From Thermaceae bacterium (GTDB lineage: Bacteria; Deinococcota; Deinococci; Deinococcales; Thermaceae): a stretch of DNA of 54,025 nucleotides. The notes under the pieces were generated by a model. It did not search any database, was not told where the DNA came from, and saw nothing but the letters and a program-made list of their open reading frames with translations. This document shows, piece by piece, positions 1-7,814 of the stretch. The stretch spans positions 1 to 54,025 of the forward strand of contig JADMIM010000015.1 of the NCBI GenBank assembly GCA_015478585.1, read 5' to 3'. Made by a program: the position numbers and the translations under genes. The stretch's first letter is position 1. Every line of letters begins with the position of its first letter.

Positions 1-269
1 CCTTTATAGGCCAGTTGGTCTATAAAGGCGCACTGTGCCGAGGCCGGGTCGGCGCTCACGCCGTAGACTTCTGCGCCCAGAGCGTGAAAGGTGTCGTATA
101 GCTGGGCATAGTGCTTACCCTGAACGGTGCAGCCAGACGACTTGGCCTTGGGATAAAACCACAGCACGATATACCGCCCCTGGGCGACCAGTTCGGCCAA
201 GTGGATGGTTTTGCCGTTGGAATCCTCGAGGCTGATGAGCGGAGCCGGGTCGCCGGGAGAGAGTTTCAT
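1..269 (-). CDS. Peroxiredoxin (Bcp/PrxQ-like), 3' part outside the window
   Basis: Reduces peroxides through a peroxidatic cysteine in a thioredoxin fold. The visible N-terminal part (about 89 residues) starts MKLSPGDPAPLISLEDSNGK and carries the AhpC/TSA core, a VLWFYPKAKSSGCTVQ-like strand with the peroxidatic Cys near residue 48, then YGVSADP. The usual Bcp motif is TPGCTKEA; here the two residues before GCT are SS, a mild variant. The gene runs leftward off the window edge, so its C-terminus and any resolving Cys cannot be judged. The start ATG at 267-269 is chosen because it gives the normal short N-terminus of the family. Confidence 0.88.
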   Translation of the reverse strand, partial: MKLSPGDPAPLISLEDSNGKTIHLAELVAQGRYIVLWFYPKAKSSGCTVQGKHYAQLYDTFHALGAEVYGVSADPASAQCAFIDQLAYK

Positions 270-334
270 GGCCCAAGTATGGAACCATTCAGATTAGGGC
301 AGGTGTGGGCTGGGGTCAAAAAGCAGGTTGATTG

Positions 335-340
335 TAAAAT
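335..340 (+). promoter_or_regulatory. -10 box (TAAAAT) of a leaderless-type promoter for the DinB-like gene
   Basis: TAAAAT lies 6 nt before the GTG start at 347. There is no room for a ribosome binding site, so the transcript would start at or near the start codon, as is known for many Thermus and Deinococcus genes. No clear -35 element is visible. Confidence 0.5.
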
Positions 341-346
341 GCTCGA

Positions 347-838
347 GTGAACCCCTATGCCCACCGTATCCTGAGCCTGCTAGAAGACCGCGACCCCCTG
401 GCTATCCTGTCCGAGACCCCCCAACGCCTAGAAACCCTGGCCCCAGCCCTCTCGAGGCGAGCTGGGCAAAGCTATGCGCCCGGCAAATGGACGGCCCTGA
501 AGCTTATGTGCCATCTGGCTGATGCCGAAACCAGTATGGCCTTCCGGTTGCGGCAAATTGTGGCTGGGGTCGAGGTAATTCAGCCCTGGGATCAGGATGT
601 ATGGGCCAAACCCTACTCCAAGCTCTCGCTCACCCTGGCGATGTCCACCTTTCTGGCAGTACGGGCCTGGAACCTGGCCTGGCTCGAGGCTTTGGACGGG
701 GCCGAGTGGCAGCGCAGCTACACCCACCCTGAGCGGGGGCCAGAGACCTTTGAAATTGCCCTTCGCCTACTGGCCGGACACGATCTGAACCACTTGAGGC
801 AGCTCGAGCAGATCGCTGCGCAATCCACCGGAAAATAA
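347..838 (+). CDS. DinB-like putative metal-dependent hydrolase
   Basis: A 163-residue DinB/YfiT-type four-helix protein. Members often bind a divalent metal and include thiol transferases and stress proteins; the substrate is unknown. The three-histidine site is visible: His56 in CHLADAE, and His145 and His149 in GHDLNHLRQLEQI near the C-terminus. The length matches the family. The GTG start is preferred because the family N-terminus (NPYAHRILSLLE) begins there and a -10-like hexamer lies directly upstream. It stands alone, divergent from the peroxiredoxin gene. Confidence 0.82.
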   Translation: MNPYAHRILSLLEDRDPLAILSETPQRLETLAPALSRRAGQSYAPGKWTALKLMCHLADAETSMAFRLRQIVAGVEVIQPWDQDVWAKPYSKLSLTLAMSTFLAVRAWNLAWLEALDGAEWQRSYTHPERGPETFEIALRLLAGHDLNHLRQLEQIAAQSTGK

Positions 839-919
839 CCCCTAGATTTTCGCCTCGAAGACATTCTGTAAACATTGGGCCTTCATGGGGCCGTGTTATT
901 CTCATCATCAGGAGTGGTG

Positions 920-1354
920 ATGCAAAGGCGATTGGGGATGATCTGCACCCGGTGGTTCGGGGTGGGATTATTGTTGTTCTTGTCCTTTGCCCCTTTCGCG
1001 GCGGCCCAGATTTTTGGGGTCGCCCAGGCTCACCCCACTGTCACCGAACTGGCCTCGGGCAACCCTGCTCCCTGCTGCGCCATGAATAGTCCCCAATGCC
1101 TGACCGGTGGCAGGTACTGCAGCTACTATAGCTGGGATAGTGGGCAGATTAGGCCCACGGTCTTGATGGAACACTGGCTGGGCTCGGCAGGCGATCCCAG
1201 CGTTTACTCGCACGCGGAAGCCGTTCCCGAACCACCGCCCAAAGCCTTAACCTCATCGAGCGCTCTAATTGTGGTCTTCCGGCTTTATCGCGGCTTCCGC
1301 TATTTTGGCCGCGACTCGTGGCCGCAAAGAAGGAGCTTGATACGGTCTTTCTAA
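920..1354 (+). CDS. Hypothetical exported Cys-containing protein whose 3' end lies in repeat R1
   Basis: The family is not recognised. The ATG at 920 is chosen because GGAG lies just upstream (CAGGAGTGGTG). The N-terminus looks like a signal peptide: basic residues, then a hydrophobic run and an Ala-rich cleavage region (FAPFAAAQ) near residue 30. The mature part has a cysteine cluster (CC, C, C within about 18 residues), which may form disulfides or bind metal. The last 23 or so residues and the stop codon are read from a diverged copy of dispersed repeat R1, so the original C-terminus may have been replaced. It precedes the thiol/copper operon and could belong with it, but nothing proves that. 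Confidence 0.45.
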   Translation: MQRRLGMICTRWFGVGLLLFLSFAPFAAAQIFGVAQAHPTVTELASGNPAPCCAMNSPQCLTGGRYCSYYSWDSGQIRPTVLMEHWLGSAGDPSVYSHAEAVPEPPPKALTSSSALIVVFRLYRGFRYFGRDSWPQRRSLIRSF

Positions 1355-1388
1355 CCCAGTGGCTGGCCCTATTCTTTCTGCAAACTAG
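1286..1388 (-). repeat. Dispersed repeat R1, diverged copy
   Basis: It begins TATCGCGGCTTCCGCTATTT on the plus strand and ends near TTTCTGCAAACTAG, matching the minus orientation of the better copies at 12427, 21389 and 52116. Here it forms the end of the exported-protein gene. Confidence 0.65.
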
Positions 1389-1401
1389 AAGGAGAGTTCC
1401 T

Positions 1402-1509
1402 ATGCCCGTACTCCACCGTAAACGTAGCCTGCGTCAAAGGCCCGAGCCCGGTCTCGCAGAACCCACTTTTCCTCGGCGAATGGGCCGGGCTCGAGGGCGA
1501 TGGCAATGA
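1402..1509 (+). CDS. Small basic ORF (35 aa) coupled to the BNR gene
   Basis: Starts at an ATG with a strong ribosome binding site (GAAGGAGAGTTCCT before ATG). It encodes a 35-residue Arg-rich peptide (MPVLHRKRSLRQRPEPG...) with no recognisable domain. Its TGA at 1507-1509 overlaps the ATG at 1506 of the following BNR-repeat gene, the classic ATGA arrangement. It may be a true small protein or a translated leader that delivers ribosomes to the operon. No homology is claimed. Confidence 0.4.
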   Translation: MPVLHRKRSLRQRPEPGLAEPTFPRRMGRARGRWQ

Positions 1510-2243
1510 GACCAGCCCTCGGTTTGGTACTGCTCTTGAACCTGGCGCTGGCCCAGACCCCGGTGGGTCAACTCTCTACCCGTGATGCCCACGCCCTGCT
1601 GTGGCTCCCCAACGGACAGATTTTGCTAGGGCATCACGACGGCATACAGGTTTCTGCTGACGGGGGTAAAAGCTGGCAAAATCTGATTGCCCGTCCCAAT
1701 TGGGATGCCATGAACCTGGCCTGGGACGGTAAGCGCTTGATCGTGGCCGGGCACGACGTGTACGCCGAAAGCACCAACCTCAAAACCTTCCGAAACCTGC
1801 AACCTCAGGGCCTGTCTGGCCTCGACCTGCACGGGTATGCCCTTGATCTCAAGAACCCTCGGCTGCACTACGCCTACGAGGCGGGCGGTGGGCTGTACCG
1901 TAGCCAGGACGGGGGCCAGACCTGGAGCAAGCTTCCTCAAGGCACTCCAATAATGACCGTGGGGCTGGATGGAACGCTGTATCTAGCCGCACCAGGGCTA
2001 GGTCTGCTGCAAGAGCGGGGCCAGAGCCTACAGCCCATCTCTGGCCCTGAACCCGATCTTTTTGTGCTGCGGGTGGCTTCGGATGGAAGTTTATACCTTG
2101 GAGGGAAGCAGGGTTTGTGGGTACGCACCGCCTCTGGCTGGAAGAAACTCGCGCCGGGGCCGATAATCACTCTGGCAATAAACCCCAAGAACCCCACACA
2201 GTTGGTGTGGATAGATAGCACAGGCCGAATCTGGCGTAAGTGA
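1506..2243 (+). CDS. Exported BNR/Asp-box beta-propeller protein
   Basis: A 245-residue sialidase-like or Ycf48-like beta-propeller, probably periplasmic. The N-terminus is a signal peptide (MRPALGLVLLLNLALAQ). Two Asp-box motifs are visible: SADGGKSW near 50-57 and SQDGGQTW near 133-140, both typical of WD/BNR propeller blades. The start at 1506 is preferred over ATG 1500 because it overlaps the stop codon of the small upstream ORF. It opens an operon whose other members are redox and copper proteins, so a role as an assembly or scaffolding factor for an extracytoplasmic enzyme is plausible. The exact function is unknown. Confidence 0.78.
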   Translation: MRPALGLVLLLNLALAQTPVGQLSTRDAHALLWLPNGQILLGHHDGIQVSADGGKSWQNLIARPNWDAMNLAWDGKRLIVAGHDVYAESTNLKTFRNLQPQGLSGLDLHGYALDLKNPRLHYAYEAGGGLYRSQDGGQTWSKLPQGTPIMTVGLDGTLYLAAPGLGLLQERGQSLQPISGPEPDLFVLRVASDGSLYLGGKQGLWVRTASGWKKLAPGPIITLAINPKNPTQLVWIDSTGRIWRK

Positions 2244-2255
2244 CGGAGAAAATAT

Positions 2256-2843
2256 ATGGCAAAGCAACCCCTGAAATACAGTTCCAAACCTAAACCCTTT
2301 CCCTGGGTAGCCACTCTAATCGCAGCTCTAGCCGTAGTTATCCTGGCGGGGGCGGGCTGGGCCTGGTGGCAAAGCCGTCAGAGCGTGGACACCTTTCAGG
2401 TACTGGTAACCCAAGGCCAACCTGCGCTCAGCAAGGTACAAACCGGGGTGGATGCCGGACGCACCCATGTCGAGCAGGGGCGGGCGGTGGGTTATGCCAG
2501 TCGCCCAGCCACCTCTGGCCCGCACTGGCCGACCTGGGTAAATGCGGGATTCTACACCGAGGAGCGCCCTGCCGAGACCCTGGTGCATTCCCTCGAGCAC
2601 GGCAACGTTGTGATTTATTACGACCAGCCCGACGAGACCGCGCTGAACACCTTAAAGGATTGGGCCGGGCGCTTCCGGGGTCAGTGGGACGGAGTGGTGG
2701 TAGTGCCCTACAAAGGTCTGGGTCAGAATATACTGCTCACCGCTTGGAATAAGTCACTGCGCCAGGAACGCTTCGATCCCGCTGGGGCTGCCGCTTTTAT
2801 AGATGCCTTCCGGGGCCGGGGGCCGGAGAATCCGGTGCGATGA
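2256..2843 (+). CDS. DUF3105 membrane-anchored protein
   Basis: A 195-residue protein with a single N-terminal membrane anchor at about 17-38 and a soluble outer domain. The DUF3105 signatures are visible: SGPHW at 87-91 and HSLEHGNVVIYY beginning at 111, whose histidines could bind a metal. No biochemical role is established for the family. It begins 12 nt after the BNR gene and its last codons overlap the start of the CcdA gene, so it belongs to the same transcript. Confidence 0.85.
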   Translation: MAKQPLKYSSKPKPFPWVATLIAALAVVILAGAGWAWWQSRQSVDTFQVLVTQGQPALSKVQTGVDAGRTHVEQGRAVGYASRPATSGPHWPTWVNAGFYTEERPAETLVHSLEHGNVVIYYDQPDETALNTLKDWAGRFRGQWDGVVVVPYKGLGQNILLTAWNKSLRQERFDPAGAAAFIDAFRGRGPENPVR

Positions 2844-3664
2844 GGGTTTGGGTGGGCTGGTTGGTGTTAGTGGGTCTGGCCCTGGGTTTGTTAGCTTTCG
2901 GCGGCACTTTGGCAGGAGTGGCTCAGAGTCTCTACTTCTGGGCTAGTCAGCCTTATTCTTGGCTGGCCGAACCGCTCAACACCCTGCGACTAGGGCTGGG
3001 GTTTCCCTTGTTGGGAGCCTTTTTGTTAGGTTTGCTGGGAGCCCTGGCCCCCTGTCAGCTCTCGACCAATGCTGCGGCCCTGGCATGGTTCGCTCAGGGT
3101 GCGGCGCGGGGCACGATCTGGACACGGCTGGGCTGGTTTCTCCTGGGCAAAGCGCTGGTTTATCTGGCGCTGGCGGGGATAGCAATGTGGGTATTCGGAG
3201 GCCATTTCACCGCTCCCGGAGCTTTCTTCACAGGGGTACGCCGGGTACTGGGGCCGCTGATGCTGGTTCTGGGATTTTCCCTGCTAGGGTTGATCCGACT
3301 GCCTGGCCCTAGCCTGGGCATCGGGCGGCTGGGAGCCTGGGCTGCGACCAGGGGCGGCAAGTTGGGAGCATTTGCACTGGGGGTAGCCTTCGGGCTGGCG
3401 TTTTGTCCCACTCTGTTCCTGCTATTTTTTGGCTGGATGATACCCACAGCGGTCACCTCTAAGTTGGGGCTGTTGTTCCCTGCGCTTTTCGCTTTAGGTA
3501 CAGCAGTGCCGGTGATGATTGTCCTGGGGTTGCTCGAGCGGGGAACATCCAAGGGAGCAGCACTGCGGCAGATGCGGCAGGGCGGGCGCTGGCTGAATCT
3601 CCTAGCCGGGGTCGCGCTGGTGCTGGCTGGACTTTACGACACAGTGGTCTACTGGTTCACTTAG
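2840..3664 (+). CDS. CcdA/DsbD-type transmembrane thiol-electron carrier
   Basis: A 274-residue polytopic membrane protein of the cytochrome c biogenesis (CcdA) family, which passes electrons from cytoplasmic thioredoxin to outer thiol proteins. The two membrane cysteines expected for the redox pair are present: Cys72 in ALAPCQLS and Cys189 in LAFCPTLF. About seven hydrophobic segments can be drawn. It overlaps the DUF3105 gene by 4 nt and is followed by a TlpA-like thioredoxin, its natural electron acceptor. Confidence 0.85.
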   Translation: MRVWVGWLVLVGLALGLLAFGGTLAGVAQSLYFWASQPYSWLAEPLNTLRLGLGFPLLGAFLLGLLGALAPCQLSTNAAALAWFAQGAARGTIWTRLGWFLLGKALVYLALAGIAMWVFGGHFTAPGAFFTGVRRVLGPLMLVLGFSLLGLIRLPGPSLGIGRLGAWAATRGGKLGAFALGVAFGLAFCPTLFLLFFGWMIPTAVTSKLGLLFPALFALGTAVPVMIVLGLLERGTSKGAALRQMRQGGRWLNLLAGVALVLAGLYDTVVYWFT

Positions 3665-3668
3665 AGGA

Positions 3669-4220
3669 ATGAAGATGCGTGGCTTAATCGGTGTCTTGTT
3701 GATTTTGCTGATAGGAGGCGTTTTTTGGTGGGGGATGCGGCGAGATGCTACCGTGCTACCTTCCCAACTGGCTCTGGGACAAAAACCCGCCCCCGACTTT
3801 ACTGCGCCAACCCTCCGGCCCTACCGAGCACAGTGGGGTAACTACCTGACCTTATCCAAACTGGTGGGCAAACAGCCCATCGTACTTAACTTCTGGGCCA
3901 GTTGGTGTCCGCCTTGCCGCCGCGAGGCTCCACTGCTGAGCCGCTATGGGGAGCGTTATAAAGGCCGAGTGCTGTTCCTGGGTCTGAATTTTCGAGATGG
4001 TGAAGAGGCTGCGCTGGCCTTTATTCGTGAGTTCGACCTGACCTTTCCCAGCGGTACTGATCCTGAGGGGCGCATCGGCATTGACTACGGGGTGTACGGG
4101 CTACCTGAAACCTTCTTCATTAGCAAGGCAGGCAAGGTGCTGGCCCGGCAGGTGGGAGAAGTCAATGAGAAACAACTTCAGGATTATCTCGAGCAACTGC
4201 TCGCAGTGAAAGGGCAATAA
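3669..4220 (+). CDS. Membrane-anchored TlpA/ResA-like thiol-disulfide oxidoreductase
   Basis: A 183-residue thioredoxin-fold protein with an N-terminal anchor (about residues 5-22) and the active site WASWCPPC with Cys80 and Cys83. A late cis-Pro region (GVYGLPETFFI) completes the fold. It probably keeps the Cys residues of Sco1, of the CuA subunit or of apocytochrome c reduced outside the membrane. The gene lies 4 nt after ccdA and overlaps the next gene by one base (TAATG). Confidence 0.9.
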   Translation: MKMRGLIGVLLILLIGGVFWWGMRRDATVLPSQLALGQKPAPDFTAPTLRPYRAQWGNYLTLSKLVGKQPIVLNFWASWCPPCRREAPLLSRYGERYKGRVLFLGLNFRDGEEAALAFIREFDLTFPSGTDPEGRIGIDYGVYGLPETFFISKAGKVLARQVGEVNEKQLQDYLEQLLAVKGQ

Positions 4221-4609
4221 TGCTATTGCCAAAGTTCGGGTGGATATGGGTGGTAGTGGGTCTGGCCCTAGCTCACGGCGATGGGGTTTTCAGTGCAGAG
4301 CACCCCCAGGTCTGGCTCGAGGCGGGGCAGGCCTTGGTGTACCTGAGCCTGGCCAACAAAGCCCCCAAGCTGGTCAAGATAGTGAAAGCTGAATCCCCAG
4401 TGGCCGCAGCAGTGGAATTGCGCAAAGGAACCCAAGAGATAAAGGCCCTCGAGGTACCCGCCAGAGGCAAGCTGGAACTCAGGCCAGGAGGCTACACAAT
4501 CGTGCTGCAAAAGCTCACCCGCCGCCTCAAGCCGGGCGACCTGGTGCCGGTTATCTTGTGGCTCGATGACAAGGACACCTTCGCGGTGCTGGCCGAGGTG
4601 CAGCGATGA
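4220..4609 (+). CDS. PCu(A)C-like protein lacking the canonical copper ligands
   Basis: A 129-residue exported protein with the PCu(A)C (DUF461) fold signatures: ALVYLSLAN, AESPVAAAVELR, EVPARGKLELRPGGY and LKPGDLVPVILWL. Family members carry copper to the CuA site of cytochrome oxidase together with Sco1, using His and Met ligands. Here the usual GGYHxML motif reads GGYTIVL and the usual ExH motif reads ELRKG, so none of the standard ligands can be placed. It sits directly before sco1, which supports a related role, but metal binding by the usual site seems unlikely. Confidence 0.78.
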   Translation: MLLPKFGWIWVVVGLALAHGDGVFSAEHPQVWLEAGQALVYLSLANKAPKLVKIVKAESPVAAAVELRKGTQEIKALEVPARGKLELRPGGYTIVLQKLTRRLKPGDLVPVILWLDDKDTFAVLAEVQR

Positions 4610-5217
4610 ATCGTGCGGCCCTATGGATTGGCTCGAGCCTCCTGCTTGCTCTGGGATTGGTGGGGCTCTGGTTGGGTATACAGCCGGGCTATCAGAGCTA
4701 TGGAACCCGCCTGATTACCCCCAAACCCGCCTACGATTTCAACCTGATTGGCCCACAGAGCCAGTCGATACGGCTCTCCGATTTCAGAGGCAAGGTAGTG
4801 CTAGTCTTCTTCGGCTACACCCACTGCCCCGACGTGTGCCCGCTGACGATGCTCGAGCTAAGCAAAATCTACCAGGCCCTCACTTCCCAAGAGCAAACTA
4901 GGGTGCAGGTCTTGATGATTACTACCGACCCCAAACGGGATACTACGGCAGTGGTTTCGCGCTATGTTGCTGCGTTTAATCCCAGTTTTATCGGGTTAAC
5001 CGGATCTGCGAGTGTCATAGCCAAAACAGCTCAAGCCTACTGGGTAGGCTATTACACCCTCAAAGCCACCTCACCTCAGCAGTACGAAATAGCCCACAAC
5101 GCCGATGTGTTCCTGATCAATCCGCAAGGGAGACTCGAGCTAATTTATACCAAGGACAAGACCGCCCAGACCGCAAGGGTGGTGCGCGATGTGCGCTGGA
5201 TATTGGCAGGGAGATAG
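4606..5217 (+). CDS. SCO1/SenC copper chaperone
   Basis: A 203-residue membrane-anchored thioredoxin-fold protein. The copper site is intact: Cys74 and Cys78 in THCPDVCPL, and His164 in IAHNADVFLI. An N-terminal hydrophobic anchor covers about residues 6-25. Sco1 helps load the CuA centre of cytochrome c oxidase and reduces its cysteines. It overlaps the PCu(A)C-like gene by 4 nt and is the last gene of the operon, which fits a cytochrome oxidase copper-assembly module. Confidence 0.92.
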   Translation: MNRAALWIGSSLLLALGLVGLWLGIQPGYQSYGTRLITPKPAYDFNLIGPQSQSIRLSDFRGKVVLVFFGYTHCPDVCPLTMLELSKIYQALTSQEQTRVQVLMITTDPKRDTTAVVSRYVAAFNPSFIGLTGSASVIAKTAQAYWVGYYTLKATSPQQYEIAHNADVFLINPQGRLELIYTKDKTAQTARVVRDVRWILAGR

Positions 5218-5255
5218 CTGCTCCAGCATGGTTTGGGGTGGGGCTGCGTGGAGCC

Positions 5256-5274
5256 TATAGCGGAAACCGCGATA
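5256..5274 (+). repeat. Fragment of repeat R1 (right end)
   Basis: TATAGCGGAAACCGCGATA matches the right terminus of the full R1 copies. It lies alone in the gap between sco1 and the glutaredoxin gene. Confidence 0.55.
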
Positions 5275-5323
5275 GGAGACACCTAAGAGCCGCTCTGGTC
5301 ACAGTCATTCCAAGATGGGCGTA

Positions 5324-5329
5324 TAGAAT
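5324..5329 (+). promoter_or_regulatory. -10 box (TAGAAT) of a leaderless-type promoter for the glutaredoxin gene
   Basis: TAGAAT is 8 nt before the GTG start at 5338; no ribosome binding site is present between them. Confidence 0.5.
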
Positions 5330-5337
5330 GTTTTCTC

Positions 5338-5598
5338 GTGATTACGATGTACTCGACCACCTGGTGCTCTGACTGCCGCGCCACCAAACAAGCCCTCGAG
5401 GCCCTGCAAATTCCCTACCACGAAATAGACATTGACCAGCATCCCGAGGGGGAAAAGCGGGTGCTCGAGGCCAATGGGGGCCGCCGCAGCGTGCCCACGC
5501 TGGTCTATGGCGACCATGCTGCCTCCATGAGCCGCTTCTCGGTAGTCAAGCTCAAGGGCTGGCTGCGTGAAGTGGGTTTGCACACCGCCAACAGTTAG
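5338..5598 (+). CDS. Glutaredoxin/mycoredoxin-like protein
   Basis: An 86-residue glutaredoxin-fold thiol oxidoreductase, probably cytoplasmic since no signal is present. The active site WCSDC (Cys10, Cys13) is at the normal place, and the cis-Pro motif SVPTLVYGD follows near residue 56. In low-GSH bacteria such proteins often work with bacillithiol or similar thiols; the partner here is unknown. The GTG start gives the family N-terminus. The stop TAG is also the first three bases of an R1-like sequence (TAGAGCGGTTTC). Confidence 0.87.
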   Translation: MITMYSTTWCSDCRATKQALEALQIPYHEIDIDQHPEGEKRVLEANGGRRSVPTLVYGDHAASMSRFSVVKLKGWLREVGLHTANS

Positions 5599-5612
5599 AG
5601 CGGTTTCTGCCA
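5596..5612 (+). repeat. R1 left-end fragment overlapping a stop codon
   Basis: TAGAGCGGTTTCTGCCA starts with the stop codon of the glutaredoxin gene and matches the left end of R1 for about 11 bases. Confidence 0.45.
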
Positions 5613-5701
5613 TCCAGGCCGATATGACTCTGGCCCGCCCCTTGAGGGAGTTCGACTCGAGGAGGGGGAACTATTTTTATAGCTGATAAGGTCGCCCTGG
5701 C

Positions 5702-6781
5702 TTACTCGAATAGCCCTATCTGCACAGCTTTTCCCGGAACTCGGAAATGTTGGGTGGAGAGCGAGTGTTTAGCTTTGGGCAGCCCGGCTTGTTTGCAGGC
5801 CGATTTGTGCAATTGACGAATCTGCTCGGCGTAGAGCCCCTCCCCGGTCATGCGGTAGCCGAAGCGTGGATCGTTGAGTTTGCCGCCGCGCACGTCCTTG
5901 ATACGCCCCAGCACCTTGCTCGCTCGCTCAGGGAAGTGGCGCTGTAACCAGTCCACGAACAGCTCTTTAAGGCCATAGGGCAGATGCACGATGTTGTAGC
6001 CTACCCAACTCGCCCCAGCACCGGCGGCGGCCCGTACCAGCGCAGGAATCTCGGTATCGGTGAGGCCCGGAATGATGGGGGCATTCAATACGCCCACCGG
6101 AATTCCAGCATTTGCCAGCACTTCCACCGCTTTCAGGCGCCGCGAGGCCGAAGAAGTGCGCGGTTCCATCACCCGGCGCAGATTTTCGTCCAGGGTGGTG
6201 ATAGAGATAGCGATAGAGACGCAATTAAACTGAGCAAGCTCTTTGAGCAAGTCCAAATCCCTAGTAATCAAATAGTTCTTGGTGACCATTCCTACGGGGT
6301 TGCGGAACTCGAGGAAAACCTCTAAGCAGCGCCGGGTCAGCTCGAGGGTGCGCTCTATGGGCTGATAGATGTCGGTCACACCGCTAAAACCCACCACTTG
6401 GGGCTGCCACTTTTGGGCCGCAAGCTCCTTGCGCAAAAGCTGGGGGGCATCCAACTTGACCATAATGCGACTCTCAAAGTCTATACCGGCCGAAAAGCCC
6501 AGATATTCGTGGGTGGGACGGGCATAACAATAAACACAGCCGTGCTCACAACCACGATAGGGGTTCACCGAAGCGCTGTAGCCGATGTCGGGCGAGGTGT
6601 TGTGGGTGATGAAGGAGCGGGTGCTGTCACGGAAATACTGGGTATCAGTTTTCAAATCCTGCGGCTCGAAGTAGTCGTCGAAGGGGTCGAAAGCAACCTG
6701 GACACGCTCGAAGCGGTTGCTGGGGTTGGAAACTGCGCCGCGCCCGATAATGGTTTGGTGGGTTTTTGGTTCGGAACCCAT
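5702..6781 (-). CDS. Radical SAM protein, Rv2578c/PA0069 (SplB-related) family
   Basis: A 359-residue radical SAM enzyme. The cluster motif is Cys78, Cys82 and Cys85 in GCEHGCVYCYARP, and the following HEYLGFSAGIDFES is typical of the Rv2578c-like group that is annotated near spore photoproduct lyase. The reaction is not known. Residues before the cluster (SVNPYRGCEHGC) and the late LNDPRFGYR segment also fit the group. The start ATG at 6779-6781 has TAGAAT 6 nt upstream. It stands alone. Confidence 0.87.
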   Translation of the reverse strand: MGSEPKTHQTIIGRGAVSNPSNRFERVQVAFDPFDDYFEPQDLKTDTQYFRDSTRSFITHNTSPDIGYSASVNPYRGCEHGCVYCYARPTHEYLGFSAGIDFESRIMVKLDAPQLLRKELAAQKWQPQVVGFSGVTDIYQPIERTLELTRRCLEVFLEFRNPVGMVTKNYLITRDLDLLKELAQFNCVSIAISITTLDENLRRVMEPRTSSASRRLKAVEVLANAGIPVGVLNAPIIPGLTDTEIPALVRAAAGAGASWVGYNIVHLPYGLKELFVDWLQRHFPERASKVLGRIKDVRGGKLNDPRFGYRMTGEGLYAEQIRQLHKSACKQAGLPKAKHSLSTQHFRVPGKAVQIGLFE

Positions 6782-6787
6782 ACCGAG

Positions 6788-6793
6788 ATTCTA
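6788..6793 (-). promoter_or_regulatory. -10 box (TAGAAT) for the radical SAM gene
   Basis: On the minus strand TAGAAT ends 6 nt before the ATG, a leaderless-type arrangement. Confidence 0.5.
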
Positions 6794-6832
6794 GCAGATT
6801 TTGGCCCAAGATTTTGTTTATAACATATAAAT

Positions 6833-6935
6833 ACCAGTCCAGCAAAAGCAATGACCGGCGCTGAGCCCCCAAAGCACTCCGGGGTCATGCTGAGCCAAAC
6901 CAAGGGATGCAGATCTGCTGCGCATTCTTGATCCA
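6833..6935. repeat. Dispersed repeat R3, copy 1
   Basis: The stretch with GCAATGACCGGCGCTGAGCC, CTCCGGGGTCATGCTGAGCC and TCTGCTGCGCATTCTT is repeated with about 80% identity at 51898-51990 in the same orientation. It lies in the divergent gap between the radical SAM gene and the P-loop gene. Confidence 0.6.
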
Positions 6936-7029
6936 ATCGTGTTTTCCACCATTGCGGCGCACGCGGTAGGCAGGCCAAACATCTTCCACGAGAGTCTGAA
7001 ACCGGGGGCATTTGGACGAAGGGGCGTTA

Positions 7030-7791
7030 ATGCCTGAGAATGTCGCCATGTCGCACCGCCTTTATCTTCCAGGCGAACTTGCTCCCTCAGGAACCCAACC
7101 CCTCGAGCACCTCCCCCTGCTTGTCCTGGTGGGCCTGACTGGGGTAGGCAAAAGTAGCCTGTTGGACGCACTTTCTTACCCTGCTTTGCCCGACCGCCGG
7201 GAGCTGGTAGACCGCTACGTATTGCCCTTGTTTGGCTATCAAGCGGGGGACAAGCTCGACCGGATCGAACGTTTTGCCCTGACCCGCCACTTTCGGCAAG
7301 AGCATCCGGGTGGGGTGGCTGAGGCTCTTGCTGCTGGAAAAACCCAACCGGTCTGGCCTCTGGTATTCGACGGGCTGCGCGGTGAGGACGAGGCGCGGTA
7401 TGCCTTGGAACATCTGCTTAAAACCTACTTCGTGGTGCTCGAGGCTACCGACCTGACCCGGCTCTCACGCCTGCTGGATCGGGGTGATAATTTTGACCGG
7501 GTGCGGCTGGACAGGGTTGACCTGGACGCGATTTACCAACTGGCACAGGGGGTTTTGAGTGCGGACGAGCTGGAACAGGCCCTGTCGTGGAATGTTTCTG
7601 CTCAGGAGTTGAGCGTCAAGCTCAAGATTGTGGCCGAGGAGCGCAAGAACTACGACCCTACTGGAGCCAGACGAGCGCTGCTGGGCTCTTCCAGGGCCCT
7701 CTTTTTGGATACCGAACAACTGAGCTTAGAAGCCGAGGTCGAACAGATTCGGGCTTTTGTGAACCGAGTTTCTCTCGAAGCACGACTATAG
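7030..7791 (+). CDS. P-loop NTPase of unknown function
   Basis: A 253-residue protein with a clear Walker A motif GLTGVGKS at about 35-42 after a hydrophobic strand (LPLLVLV). Walker B and specificity motifs are not obvious; WPLVFDGLRGEDEA may hold the acidic residue. The C-terminal half is mostly helical. I do not recognise a named family; it resembles short ATP/GTP-binding proteins seen in Thermaceae. ATG 7030 is chosen over upstream TTG 7012 because GAAGGGG lies 5 nt before it. Repeat R4 follows the gene. Confidence 0.7.
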   Translation: MPENVAMSHRLYLPGELAPSGTQPLEHLPLLVLVGLTGVGKSSLLDALSYPALPDRRELVDRYVLPLFGYQAGDKLDRIERFALTRHFRQEHPGGVAEALAAGKTQPVWPLVFDGLRGEDEARYALEHLLKTYFVVLEATDLTRLSRLLDRGDNFDRVRLDRVDLDAIYQLAQGVLSADELEQALSWNVSAQELSVKLKIVAEERKNYDPTGARRALLGSSRALFLDTEQLSLEAEVEQIRAFVNRVSLEARL

Positions 7792-7814
7792 CTAGCGCCC
7801 ACCATCCGAAGAGC

